From NCBI RefSeq assembly GCF_003226895.2, contig NZ_PNJG02000001.1, positions 124,001-188,000 on the forward strand: a stretch of DNA of 64,000 nucleotides, in the 5' to 3' direction. This document shows positions 12,041 to 19,696 of the stretch, one piece after another. Every line of letters starts with the position of its first letter. The first letter of the stretch is position 1. Source of the DNA: Kocuria tytonis. Its GTDB lineage: Bacteria; Actinomycetota; Actinomycetes; Actinomycetales; Micrococcaceae. Under the pieces are notes generated by a model that was not told the origin of the DNA, did no database searches, and worked only from the letters and a program-made list of their open reading frames with translations. A program made the position numbers and the translations under genes.

Positions 12041-13188
12041 TGGCACACGTGATCGACCGCTGGCACGCGATCAACAGCGAGACCGGGCGGAAGAAACGCA
12101 CCGACCGGTACGGCAAGGGGCTGCGCTGGCAGGTCGAGTACATCAACGGCGACGGCGCCAAGCGGCGACGGTCGTTCGCGTACCGGGAGCTCGCGGACGC
12201 GTTCTGCACCGAGGTGAAGGCCGAGCAACACCGCGGCGTGTACCGACGCGGCACCGGCCGGGAGACCTTCCAGGACGTCGCCGGCCAGTGGCTCGACGCG
12301 CAGATTCACCTGCGCGACTCGTCCCGCGACGCCGCCCGCATCCGGCTCGAGAAGACCGTCTACCCCTCGCTCGGAGCGCGGCCCGTCACTCTGATCTCCC
12401 ACGCCGACGTCCAGGCGGCCGTCGCATCGTGGGCACTGGACTATGCCCCATCAACGGTGCGCCTGGCCTACGGGTACATGTCCAGCGTGTTCCACTACGC
12501 CGTGGCCCGCGAGCTGATCCCGCGCACCCCGTGCGTGAAGATCCGGCTCCCCCGCGAGTCCGCGGACAAAGTGGTGCCGCTGGCCGACGAGACGGTCGCG
12601 CAGATCGCCGCCGCCGTGCCCGCCCACCTCGAAGCCATGGTGTGGCTGATCGCCGCGACCGGGCTGCGCGGGGGAGAGGCCCGCGCCCTCACCTGGGACC
12701 GGGTCCACGACACCCACCTGGTGGTGGACCGCCAGATCGTGGAGCTCGATGCCGGCCACCCCGTGTGGGGGCCCACCAAGACCGAGTCGTCCCGGCGAAA
12801 GGTCACGATCGGGCCGATGGTCCACGCCATGCTCGCCGAGCACCGCAAGATGTTCGGGGAGGGCCCGGACGGGGTGGTGTTCCGTTCGGCGACCGGGCAG
12901 CCGGTGATGCGCTCCACCATGTCCCGCGCCTGGCGGACTGCCCGGGCGAAGGCCCCGCTTGCGGGCGCGGGCTGGCACCAGCTGCGCCACTACCACGCCT
13001 CGAAGCTGATCGGCGCCGGGCTGTCCCCGGTGGCCGTCGCGCACCGTCTGGGCCACAAGGACGCCACCGAGACCCTGCAGACCTACGCGCATCTCTGGCC
13101 CTCGGAGGATGCGGTCATGGCCGCGCAGGGTGACGAGATCGTGGCGCCGGTGATGGGCGGCAACGTCCGGGCCCTCCGGAACGCCTGA
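12040..13188 (+). CDS. int: Tyrosine-family phage integrase, 382 aa
   Basis: An N-terminal arm-binding part (GLRWQVEYINGDGAKRRRSF) and a SAM-like core-binding domain (about 75-170) precede the catalytic domain. The active residues are visible: Arg210 in ATGLRGGEARAL, His313 and Arg316 in HQLRH, His339 in LGHKDATETLQ and the nucleophile Tyr349 in TYAHLW. It would join phage attP to the chromosomal attB. Its gene overlaps immA by one base and is thus co-transcribed with the repressor. ATG at 12040 with AAGGAGA upstream; the upstream open frame is inside immA. Confidence 0.93.
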   Translation: MAHVIDRWHAINSETGRKKRTDRYGKGLRWQVEYINGDGAKRRRSFAYRELADAFCTEVKAEQHRGVYRRGTGRETFQDVAGQWLDAQIHLRDSSRDAARIRLEKTVYPSLGARPVTLISHADVQAAVASWALDYAPSTVRLAYGYMSSVFHYAVARELIPRTPCVKIRLPRESADKVVPLADETVAQIAAAVPAHLEAMVWLIAATGLRGGEARALTWDRVHDTHLVVDRQIVELDAGHPVWGPTKTESSRRKVTIGPMVHAMLAEHRKMFGEGPDGVVFRSATGQPVMRSTMSRAWRTARAKAPLAGAGWHQLRHYHASKLIGAGLSPVAVAHRLGHKDATETLQTYAHLWPSEDAVMAAQGDEIVAPVMGGNVRALRNA

Positions 13189-13284
13189 CCCCCCGTAGGC
13201 CCCCCGAGACAGTATCGCCGCAGGTCAGGGAGGTTTGAGCCAGTTCCCGGCTCACAGGCCCACCTGTCCACCTACACTCGTGGG
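13189..13284. other. Phage-host junction region (expected attR)
   Basis: The att core must lie here or at the very end of int, but it cannot be located without the other prophage end. The stretch holds a small hairpin TGAGCC...GGCTCA at 13235-13253 and the yaaA -10 box. There is no tRNA gene, so integration is not into a tRNA. Confidence 0.5.
13273..13278 (+). promoter_or_regulatory. -10 box of leaderless yaaA
   Basis: TACACT ends six bases before the GTG at 13285, leaving no room for a ribosome site. Confidence 0.55.
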
Positions 13285-14058
13285 GTGCTCATTCTGCTGC
13301 CGCCCTCCGAATCGAAGACCGCGCCCGCCTCGGGGGACCCCCTGGACCTGGCTGCGCTGGGCCTGCCCGCGCTGACAGCCTCGCGTGCGCAGCTCATGAC
13401 GGAGCTGGCCGCCGTGAGCGCCCGCGACGACGCACTGCAGCTACTGGGCGTGGGGCCGTCCCTCGCGGCCGACGTCGCCCGCAACCGCGTCCTGCGCAGC
13501 GCACCAGCCGCCCCGGCACTGGAGGTCTACACCGGGGTGCTCTACGACGCGCTGGACGCGGGATCGCTGGCCGGTCCCGCGCGGACGGCGGCGGACGAAT
13601 CGCTGCTCGTGGTCTCCGCGCTGTGGGGCGCGGTGCGTCCCACCGACCGGATTCCCGCCTACCGGCTGGCCATGGGAGCGGCACTGCCCGGGACGGGGCG
13701 GCTCAGCACGTGGTGGCGGCCGCGGCTCACACCCGTCCTGGACGAGCTGGCGGCGGAGCAGGTCGTGGTGGACTGCCGGTCCGCGGCCTACGCGGCCGCG
13801 TGGAAACCGCCCGCCGCGCGCACCGTGACGGTGCGCGTGGAGCAGCAGAAACCGGACGGCTCCCGCGCGGTGGTGTCCCACCACGCGAAGCACACCCGTG
13901 GCCTGGTGGCGCGGGCGCTGTGCGAGCACCGGGGCGGTGGGGGCGAGCTGCACACGGTGGAGCAGGTGCAGGATGCCCTGGCGGCGCACTGGACCGTGGA
14001 ACTGCGGAACCCCACGAAGCGCGCGGCCGGTGTCCTGACGGTGCTCCTGCCGCGGTGA
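13285..14058 (+). CDS. yaaA: YaaA/DUF328 family peroxide-stress protein
   Basis: The start MLILLPPSESKT and the segments LYDALDAGS, ALWGAVRPTDRIPAYRLAMG and VDCRSAAYAAAW are hallmarks of the family. E. coli YaaA lowers intracellular free iron under hydrogen peroxide stress and has DNA-binding ability. At 257 aa it has the normal length. It begins 96 bp after the phage integrase and seems intact, so the phage joined just upstream of its promoter; the native upstream region may have been displaced. GTG start is probably leaderless. Confidence 0.9.
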   Translation: MLILLPPSESKTAPASGDPLDLAALGLPALTASRAQLMTELAAVSARDDALQLLGVGPSLAADVARNRVLRSAPAAPALEVYTGVLYDALDAGSLAGPARTAADESLLVVSALWGAVRPTDRIPAYRLAMGAALPGTGRLSTWWRPRLTPVLDELAAEQVVVDCRSAAYAAAWKPPAARTVTVRVEQQKPDGSRAVVSHHAKHTRGLVARALCEHRGGGGELHTVEQVQDALAAHWTVELRNPTKRAAGVLTVLLPR

Positions 14059-14088
14059 ACACCGGCGTCACGGCCGCCGGGACGCGGG

Positions 14089-14658
14089 TCAGTGCCCGAA
14101 CGGGTCCTCGTCCACGCCGGGCAGCCACGAGGAGTCCGTGCCCCAGTGCTCCCTGGTGATGGCCTTGCGGGCCTTCCTGGTCCACTTGGGGTTGAGCCGG
14201 TCCACGTAGAGCTTGCCGTCCAGGTGGTCGTACTCGTGCTGCATCACGCGGGCGAACCACCCGTTGGCCTCGAAGGCCACGGGATCGCCGTTCTCGTCCT
14301 GCCCGGCGATGCGCACCCAGTCCGCCCGTTTGAGCGGCCAGGCCTGGGCCGGCACCGAGAGGCAGCCCTCGGCCTCTTCGTCCGGGTCCGGTGCCACCTC
14401 GGAGATCTTCCCCGTGGTCAGCACCGGGTTCACGAGTGTTCCCCGCGGGGCCACACCGTCCTCGTTCTCGTAGTGGTACGTGAAGATCCGCAGACCCACC
14501 CCGACCTGCGGTGCCGCGAGGCCCACCCCGTGGGAGGCGTCCATGGTCTCGTGCATGTCCGCGACCAGCTCGCGCAGGGCGTCGTCGAACTCCGTGACCC
14601 GGGCGGCGGGGCGGTGCAGCACGGGATGACCGGTGATCACGATGGGACGGATGCTCAT
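14089..14658 (-). CDS. def: Peptide deformylase, 189 aa
   Basis: All three motifs are present: GVGLAAPQVG (44-53), EGCLS (97-101) with the metal Cys99, and HEYDH (141-145) with two metal His and the catalytic Glu. The enzyme removes the formyl group from nascent chains. ATG at 14658 (MSIRPIVITGHP). The gene converges on yaaA with only 30 bp between them, and a large frame upstream of the ATG overlaps the promoter region and is not coding. Confidence 0.95.
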   Translation of the reverse strand: MSIRPIVITGHPVLHRPAARVTEFDDALRELVADMHETMDASHGVGLAAPQVGVGLRIFTYHYENEDGVAPRGTLVNPVLTTGKISEVAPDPDEEAEGCLSVPAQAWPLKRADWVRIAGQDENGDPVAFEANGWFARVMQHEYDHLDGKLYVDRLNPKWTRKARKAITREHWGTDSSWLPGVDEDPFGH

Positions 14659-14924
14659 GCGGGGGTACCTCGGACGGTGGTGGTCGGACAGGATCGCGGC
14701 CGTGGTGCCGCGGCGAGGTGGCCGAGCACGGGGCCCGGCCGGCCGCACGACAATATATCGTGTCGGGGCCGTCAGTAAGATGTGTATCGTCGCCCGGGGG
14801 CCGCACGCGGTCCCGCACCTGACGCCGCCCGGGGCTCGGCGTCCCTCCGCGCGGTGAACCGGCGTCCGGCGTGGACATCCGCAGCACCCGCAGCATTTCC
14901 CATTACCGCAGGAGGTTCCACCGA
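14659..14924. other. Divergent promoter region between def and the glycosyltransferase operon
   Basis: No gene is seen. An AT-rich patch at 14748-14765 forms an inverted repeat CGACA/TGTCG around ATATATCG. On the minus strand it includes TATATT (14752-14757), a plausible def -10. On the + strand TAAGAT at 14776-14781 could be the -10 of the operon. The inverted repeat would suit a regulator. Confidence 0.4.
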
Positions 14925-16004
14925 GTGAGGGTTGCGTCCCTACCCCGAGGTCACGCGTACGTGGCACACCTCAGTGACCCCGACGGCCCGGAGACCGTGG
15001 AGCGGCTGCCGGACCCCGCCCCCGCACACGCGGTGCCCGGGGCCCCCTGGTGGCCGCTGGTGATGCTCGACGAGCGCTGGATCCGCGAGCACGCGGACTC
15101 GTTCGACCTCTACCACCTGCACTTCGGCTTCGACCAGACGCCCCCCGCCACCCTGCGGCGCATCGTGGACACCCTGCACGAGCTCGGCAAGCCCTTCGTC
15201 TACACCGTCCACGACCTGCGCAACCCGCACCAGGTGGACCCCGCCGCCCAGGACGCAGCGCTGGACGTGCTGATCCCCGCCGCGGACGAGCTGATCACCC
15301 TCACCCGGGGTGCGGCGCACGAGATCCGGCGCCGCTGGGGACGCACCCCCACGGTGATCCCGCACCCGCACGTGGTGCCCCTGGACCAGTGGGTCCCGCA
15401 CGCCCCCGCGGGCGAGGTCCCCGTGGTGGGACTCAACTTCAAGAGCATGCGCGCCAACATGGATCCCCTGCCGGTGGCCCGCGTCCTGCTGGCCGCCGCC
15501 GCCCGCGGTGAGATCGAACTGGTGCTCGACGTCCACACGGACGTGCTCACCCCGGGCACCCGGCACCACGACGCCGGGGTGGCGGAGCTCATGCGCACGG
15601 CCCGCGAGACCGACCGCGTCCGGGTGAACGTCCACGAGATCTACACCGACCAGCAGCTGTGGGAGCAGCTGCGCGGACTGGACCTCTCGGTGCTCGCGTA
15701 CCGCTCCGGAACCCACTCCGGGTGGCTGGAACTGTGCCACGACCTCGGCACGCGGGTGCTCGCGCCCTCGGTGGGCTTCTACCACGAGCAGCACCCCGGG
15801 GTGCTCCGCTTCGACTGGGACGCCTCCGGGCAGCCGTGCGCGGGCCAGGTCGAGGCCGCCCTCGCGGAGCTGCGCGGCCGGGAGCCGTGGCAGGCGAGCG
15901 CAGACGACCGGGCCGCCCAACGACGTCGCATCGCGGCCTCCCACGCCGAGGTCTACCGCCGCGCGCTCGCGGTCCGGGCGTCGCGGGAGGGGGATGCCGC
16001 GTGA
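14925..16004 (+). CDS. Glycosyltransferase, GT4-like, 359 aa (operon gene 1)
   Basis: The GT-B layout is visible: VRVASLPRGHAYVAHLSDPD at the N-terminus, then DLYHLHFGF, GKPFVYTVHDLRNP, ELITLTRGAAHEI and a C-terminal half with VVGLNFKSMRAN and LGTRVLAPSVGF. The donor sugar and acceptor cannot be deduced. GTG at 14925 has CAGGAGG nine bases upstream; the ORF extends to 14871 but lacks a better start. This is the first of four glycosyltransferase genes, each joined to the next by a 4-bp GTGA overlap, so they are made in a fixed ratio for one glycan. Confidence 0.75.
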   Translation: MRVASLPRGHAYVAHLSDPDGPETVERLPDPAPAHAVPGAPWWPLVMLDERWIREHADSFDLYHLHFGFDQTPPATLRRIVDTLHELGKPFVYTVHDLRNPHQVDPAAQDAALDVLIPAADELITLTRGAAHEIRRRWGRTPTVIPHPHVVPLDQWVPHAPAGEVPVVGLNFKSMRANMDPLPVARVLLAAAARGEIELVLDVHTDVLTPGTRHHDAGVAELMRTARETDRVRVNVHEIYTDQQLWEQLRGLDLSVLAYRSGTHSGWLELCHDLGTRVLAPSVGFYHEQHPGVLRFDWDASGQPCAGQVEAALAELRGREPWQASADDRAAQRRRIAASHAEVYRRALAVRASREGDAA

Positions 16005-17062
16005 AGGTGGCCCTGCTGGCGCACGACCGGTTCCCCATCATCCCCCCGTTCTCCGGCGGGCTGGAGTCGTTCACCTGGCACCTCGCCAGGGGACTCAAGC
16101 GCCGCGGCATGGACGTGGTGGTCTTCGCGGCGCCGGGGTCGGATCCGCAGCTGGGCATCGAGGAGCTGGACGTGGAACCGCTCGTGCTCAGCGACGAGGC
16201 CCGCAACGACGTCTCCATGCCCCCGGAGGCGCAGGTGCGCGAGACGTTCTCCTACATGCAGGTGATGCGGGCCTTCGCCGCGCGGCCCGACATCGACGTG
16301 GTGCACAACAACTCCCTGCACTTCCTGCCCATCGTGATGTCCCCGGCCATCCCGCAGCCCGTGGTCACCACCCTGCACACCCCGGCCACCCCCTGGCTGG
16401 AGCCGGCGCTGCGCCTGACGCCCACGGCGCACACCGTGGCGGTGAGCGACTCCGTGGCGCAGATGTGGAGCACGGTGACCCCCGCGCGGGTGATCCGCAA
16501 CGGCGTGGACCCCCAGGAGTGGCGGCCCGGCCCGGGCGGGGACGCCCTGGTGTGGTCGGGGCGGATCGTCCCGGAGAAGGCACCCCACATCGCGGCCCTG
16601 ATCGCGAGCAGGGCGGGGTGGAAGCTGCGGATCGCGGGTCCCATTTCCGACCGGCAGTACTTCGAGTCCGAGCTCAGGCCCCTGCTGGACGAGAACATCA
16701 CCTACGTGGGCCATCTGGACACCCACCAGCTGCGCACCCTCGCGGGGTACAGTGCCGCGGCCCTGGTGACGCCCGCGTGGGAGGAGCCCTACGGCCTGGT
16801 GGCCGCGGAGGCCATGGCGTGCGGGACGCCCGTGCTGGCGGTGGCCCGCGGGGGTCTGAGCGAGGTCGTGCGCGCCCCAGGGGGCCTGACCTCCCAGCCG
16901 GGGGCCGACGAGGCACGGACGGTGGCGGCCGCGGCCGACATGCTCCCGCTCGTGGTGGGCATGGACCGCCGCCGGGTGCGGCGCTACGCCCTGGAGAACT
17001 GCTCCCTGGACGCCACCGTGGACGCCTACGCGGACTTCTACCGGGAGCTGGTGGGCGCGTGA
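16001..17062 (+). CDS. Glycosyltransferase family 4, 353 aa (operon gene 2)
   Basis: Clear GT4: FSGGLESFTWHLARGLKRRG near the start, VIRNGVDPQEW in the hinge, VWSGRIVPEKAPH, and the donor-binding signature EEPYGLVAAEAMACGTPVLA, whose E-x7-E pair holds the sugar nucleotide. It acts on the cytoplasmic side. GTG at 16001 overlaps the previous stop as GTGA. Confidence 0.88.
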   Translation: MKVALLAHDRFPIIPPFSGGLESFTWHLARGLKRRGMDVVVFAAPGSDPQLGIEELDVEPLVLSDEARNDVSMPPEAQVRETFSYMQVMRAFAARPDIDVVHNNSLHFLPIVMSPAIPQPVVTTLHTPATPWLEPALRLTPTAHTVAVSDSVAQMWSTVTPARVIRNGVDPQEWRPGPGGDALVWSGRIVPEKAPHIAALIASRAGWKLRIAGPISDRQYFESELRPLLDENITYVGHLDTHQLRTLAGYSAAALVTPAWEEPYGLVAAEAMACGTPVLAVARGGLSEVVRAPGGLTSQPGADEARTVAAAADMLPLVVGMDRRRVRRYALENCSLDATVDAYADFYRELVGA

Positions 17063-18099
17063 TCGGCTACTACGTCCACCACCACGGGCTGGGACACCGC
17101 AACCGGGCCACGCAGATCGCGCGGGAGCTCACCGTGGCCGTGACGGGTTTCAGCACGCTGGACCGTCCCGCGGACTGGCCCGGTGAGTGGGTCCAGCTGC
17201 CCCCCGACGTCACCGAGCATCCCTCGGACCCCACGGCGAGCGGGGTGCTCCACTGGGCTCCGCTGGGCCATCCCGGCCATCGCGAGCGGATGGGGATCAT
17301 GGCCCAGTGGCTGTGTCACGACCTCGACCTCATGGTCACGGACACCTCCGCGGAGGTCACCCTCCTCGCCCGCCTCATGGGGGTGCCCACCGTGGTCATG
17401 GCCATGCGCGGGGACCGCACCGACCGCACGCACCGCGCCGCCTACGACGCCGCCACCGCCCTGATCGCGCCGTGGTCCCGTGAGACCGCGGAGACCTACT
17501 GGCCCGAGGACTGGAACCGCAAGACCACCTTCACCGGTGCGATCTCACGCTTCGACGTTCCCACGGCCGCCGCGCGGGGGACCGGGCCGGCGGGGGTCGG
17601 ACCGGCCGTCACGTCGTCGGAGGGGGCCGGGAGCGCCGTCGAAGGGGAAAACACCGTGCTGGTGCTCTGGGGACGCGGGGGCACCGCGGTGGGCGAGGAC
17701 GACCTCGCCGCCGCGCGGGCCGCCACCCCTGGCTGGACGTGGACCGTGCGCACCCCGGACAACCCCTCCCCGGACCTGTGGCGGGAACTGCACGAGGCCA
17801 CCGTGGTGGTGTCCCACGGCGGCAACAACGCGGTCGCGGAACTCTCCGCGGCCCGTGCCCACGCCGTGGTCGTGGCGCAGCCGCGCCCGCACGACGAGCA
17901 GACCGCCACGGTCGCCGCACTGGACCGGGCGGGGATCTGCGTGGGGCTGCCCGAGTGGCCGGCGCCCGAGCGGTGGCCCGGACTGCTGGACCGGGCCCTG
18001 CTGCTGGGTGGGGACCGCTGGCGCACGTGGCGCCACGGCGACGGCGCCCACCGCGCGGCCCGGGCCATGGAGGCCGTGCTGCGGGGGGACGCGCCGTGA
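17059..18099 (+). CDS. MurG-like/GT28 glycosyltransferase, 346 aa (operon gene 3)
   Basis: The N-terminus GYYVHHHGLGHRNRATQIAR has the GLGH-x2-R loop of GT28 and related GT-B enzymes. The C-terminal half has VVVSHGGNNAVAELSAARAH, the MurG-style donor site, then QPRPHDEQTATVAALDRAG. A low-complexity Gly/Ala-rich segment (about 175-200) separates the domains. It probably uses a nucleotide sugar on a lipid-linked or small acceptor. GTGA overlaps at both ends. Confidence 0.8.
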   Translation: MIGYYVHHHGLGHRNRATQIARELTVAVTGFSTLDRPADWPGEWVQLPPDVTEHPSDPTASGVLHWAPLGHPGHRERMGIMAQWLCHDLDLMVTDTSAEVTLLARLMGVPTVVMAMRGDRTDRTHRAAYDAATALIAPWSRETAETYWPEDWNRKTTFTGAISRFDVPTAAARGTGPAGVGPAVTSSEGAGSAVEGENTVLVLWGRGGTAVGEDDLAAARAATPGWTWTVRTPDNPSPDLWRELHEATVVVSHGGNNAVAELSAARAHAVVVAQPRPHDEQTATVAALDRAGICVGLPEWPAPERWPGLLDRALLLGGDRWRTWRHGDGAHRAARAMEAVLRGDAP

Positions 18100-18941
18100 G
18101 AACCGCCCTGGTGACCATTGCGAGCGGGCGTCACGAGCACCTGCGCCGCCAGCGCGAGTGGGTGGCCGTGCAGAGCGAGGCCCCGCTCGTGCACGTGGTG
18201 GTGAGCATGGGGGACCCCGGGATCCGTCCGGTGGTGCGGCTGCACGGGGACGTGCCCTCCGACGTCGTGGAGCTGCCCGCCGCGGCCGAGCTGCCCCTTG
18301 CAACCGCCCGCAACACCGGCGTGCGCCGGGCCGCGGAACTGGGGGCGCGGGCCGTGGTGCTGCTGGACGTGGACTGTCTGCCCCACCGGGACCTCGTGCG
18401 CGACTACCGCGCGGCACTCGAACGGCTGAGCGGCGAGACCGCCGTGGTGAGCGGGCGCGTGCAGTACCTGCCGGACGGGATGGCCGAGGGGGACTACACC
18501 CCCGGGACCGTGGCGCGGCTGGGCCGCGACCACGCGGCCCGCGTCCTGCCGGCGCCCGGTGAGCTGATGCGCGCGGACCCGCGGCTGCTGTGGTCCCTGT
18601 CCATGGCGGTGAGCGTGCGTTCCTGGGACGCCGCGGGCGGTTTCGACGAGCGCTACGTGGGCTACGGCGGTGAGGACACCGACTTCGGGCAGCGCCTCGC
18701 GGCGGCCGGGGGAGCGCCGTGGTGGCTGGGCGGTGCCGCCGCGTACCACCAGTACCACCCCACGCAGTCGCCGCCGGTCCAGCACGCCGCCGCCATCGCG
18801 CGCAATGCCAACCTGTTCCGCCGTACCTGGGGTTTCGAACCCATGGAGGGGTGGCTGCGCGAACTCGAGGCGCTCGGGGTCCTCACCCGCAGGGGTGTGG
18901 ACTGGGGCGTGGCAGAACGTCGTTCGCAGAGTGGTGCGTGA
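18096..18941 (+). CDS. Glycosyltransferase family 2, 281 aa (operon gene 4)
   Basis: A GT-A fold: VRTALVTIASGRHEHLRRQ, LATARNTGVRRAAELGARAV, VLLDVDCLPH with the DxD metal motif, and FDERYVGYGGEDTDFGQRLA, the catalytic ED segment of galactosyltransferase-like GT2 proteins. GTG at 18096 overlaps the stop of gene 3. No polymerase, flippase or sugar-activation gene accompanies the four enzymes here, so the sugar donors come from elsewhere. Confidence 0.85.
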   Translation: MRTALVTIASGRHEHLRRQREWVAVQSEAPLVHVVVSMGDPGIRPVVRLHGDVPSDVVELPAAAELPLATARNTGVRRAAELGARAVVLLDVDCLPHRDLVRDYRAALERLSGETAVVSGRVQYLPDGMAEGDYTPGTVARLGRDHAARVLPAPGELMRADPRLLWSLSMAVSVRSWDAAGGFDERYVGYGGEDTDFGQRLAAAGGAPWWLGGAAAYHQYHPTQSPPVQHAAAIARNANLFRRTWGFEPMEGWLRELEALGVLTRRGVDWGVAERRSQSGA

Positions 18942-18950
18942 GCTTACTAT

Positions 18951-18956
18951 TATGCT
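18951..18956 (+). promoter_or_regulatory. -10 box of leaderless response regulator gene
   Basis: TATGCT ends six bases before GTG 18963; an overlapping TATTAT lies at 18948-18953. Confidence 0.5.
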
Positions 18957-18962
18957 GGTGCA

Positions 18963-19616
18963 GTGAGCTTCGAACATCCCGACATCTCCTTGGCCCTCAT
19001 CAACGACTACCCCGTGGTCATCGAGGGGGTCGCCCGCATGCTGCAGGACCATCCGCGGCTGCGGGTCGTCGAGCTCGACTCCGGGCACATGCCGCAGGAG
19101 GACGCGGACGTGGTGCTCTACGACGCCTTCGCCGCCAAGGAGCGCGGACGGCACGATGTCATGCGGTTGCTGGAGGATCCACGCTGCCTCAAGGTGGTCA
19201 TGTACACGTGGCACGTGCGGGCGGACCAGGTGGCCGACGCCCTGGACCTGGGGGTGCACGGCTACCTCTCCAAGGAACTGAGCGCGGCGGAGCTCGCGGC
19301 CGCACTGGTGCGCGTGCACGAGGGCGAACGCGTGGTGTCACCCGAGCCGGTGCGCGAGGACGTCCAGCTGCCCGGGTGGCCGGGGCGCACCGAGGGGCTC
19401 TCCGCCCGGGAGGCGGAGGTGATCGCGCTGATCACCCAGGGCTTCACCAATGACGAGATCGCCCGCAACTGCTACCTCAGCATCAACTCGGTGAAGTCCT
19501 ACATCCGTTCCGCGTACCGCAAGATGGGCGTGGAACGCCGCAGCCAGGCCGTCCTGTGGGGCGTGCAGCACGGGATGGACCCCTCGGGCCAGGAACGGCG
19601 CGTCGTCACGGTCTGA
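18963..19616 (+). CDS. Orphan LuxR/NarL-type response regulator, 217 aa
   Basis: An N-terminal receiver (about 8-120) keeps the phospho-acceptor Asp54 (VVLYDAFA), Thr82 and Lys104 (GYLSKEL). The usual N-terminal acidic pair is ND (Asn14-Asp15) instead of DD, and the MP..DG loop after Asp54 is lost. The C-terminal HTH is standard: LSAREAEVIALITQGFTNDE, then SINSVKSYIRSAYRKMGV. There is no sensor kinase gene nearby. It follows the glycosyltransferase operon in the same direction with its own promoter. Confidence 0.85.
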   Translation: MSFEHPDISLALINDYPVVIEGVARMLQDHPRLRVVELDSGHMPQEDADVVLYDAFAAKERGRHDVMRLLEDPRCLKVVMYTWHVRADQVADALDLGVHGYLSKELSAAELAAALVRVHEGERVVSPEPVREDVQLPGWPGRTEGLSAREAEVIALITQGFTNDEIARNCYLSINSVKSYIRSAYRKMGVERRSQAVLWGVQHGMDPSGQERRVVTV

Positions 19617-19684
19617 GCGCCGCCCCACACCCGCTCCGCGATTTCCACCCCGTCAGGTGGGCGACATGCAGGCACGTCGGAGGG

Positions 19685-19690
19685 CACAAT
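19685..19690 (+). promoter_or_regulatory. -10 box of leaderless SDR gene
   Basis: CACAAT six bases before ATG 19697; the same hexamer and spacing recur at 57438-57443. Confidence 0.5.
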
Positions 19691-19696
19691 GGAGTC

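Larger units (their letters stand above)
1..13188. mobile_element. Prophage, early/immunity end (left part lies outside the window)
   Basis: A leftward run of over 30 small overlapping genes (11178 down to 1) with phage recombination and replication functions (ERF, SSB, O-like initiator, endonuclease VII, HNH) faces a rightward module of repressor, ImmA/IrrE peptidase and tyrosine integrase. The integrase stop at 13188 is 96 bp before the core gene yaaA, so the right phage-host junction should lie in 13189-13284. No structural, packaging or lysis genes are visible; they would be left of position 1. Without the other end I cannot define the att core, the phage length or whether it is intact. 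Confidence 0.9.

Noticed and set aside
1-13188. Search for toxin-antitoxin, restriction-modification or other named defence systems in the prophage
   Set aside because: None of the recognisable protein families is present. The small unknown proteins could include such functions but nothing in their sequences shows it.
13235-13253. Hairpin TGAGCC...GGCTCA as the phage att core
   Set aside because: Six-base arms are too short and common, and the other prophage end is not available for comparison. Treated only as part of the junction region.
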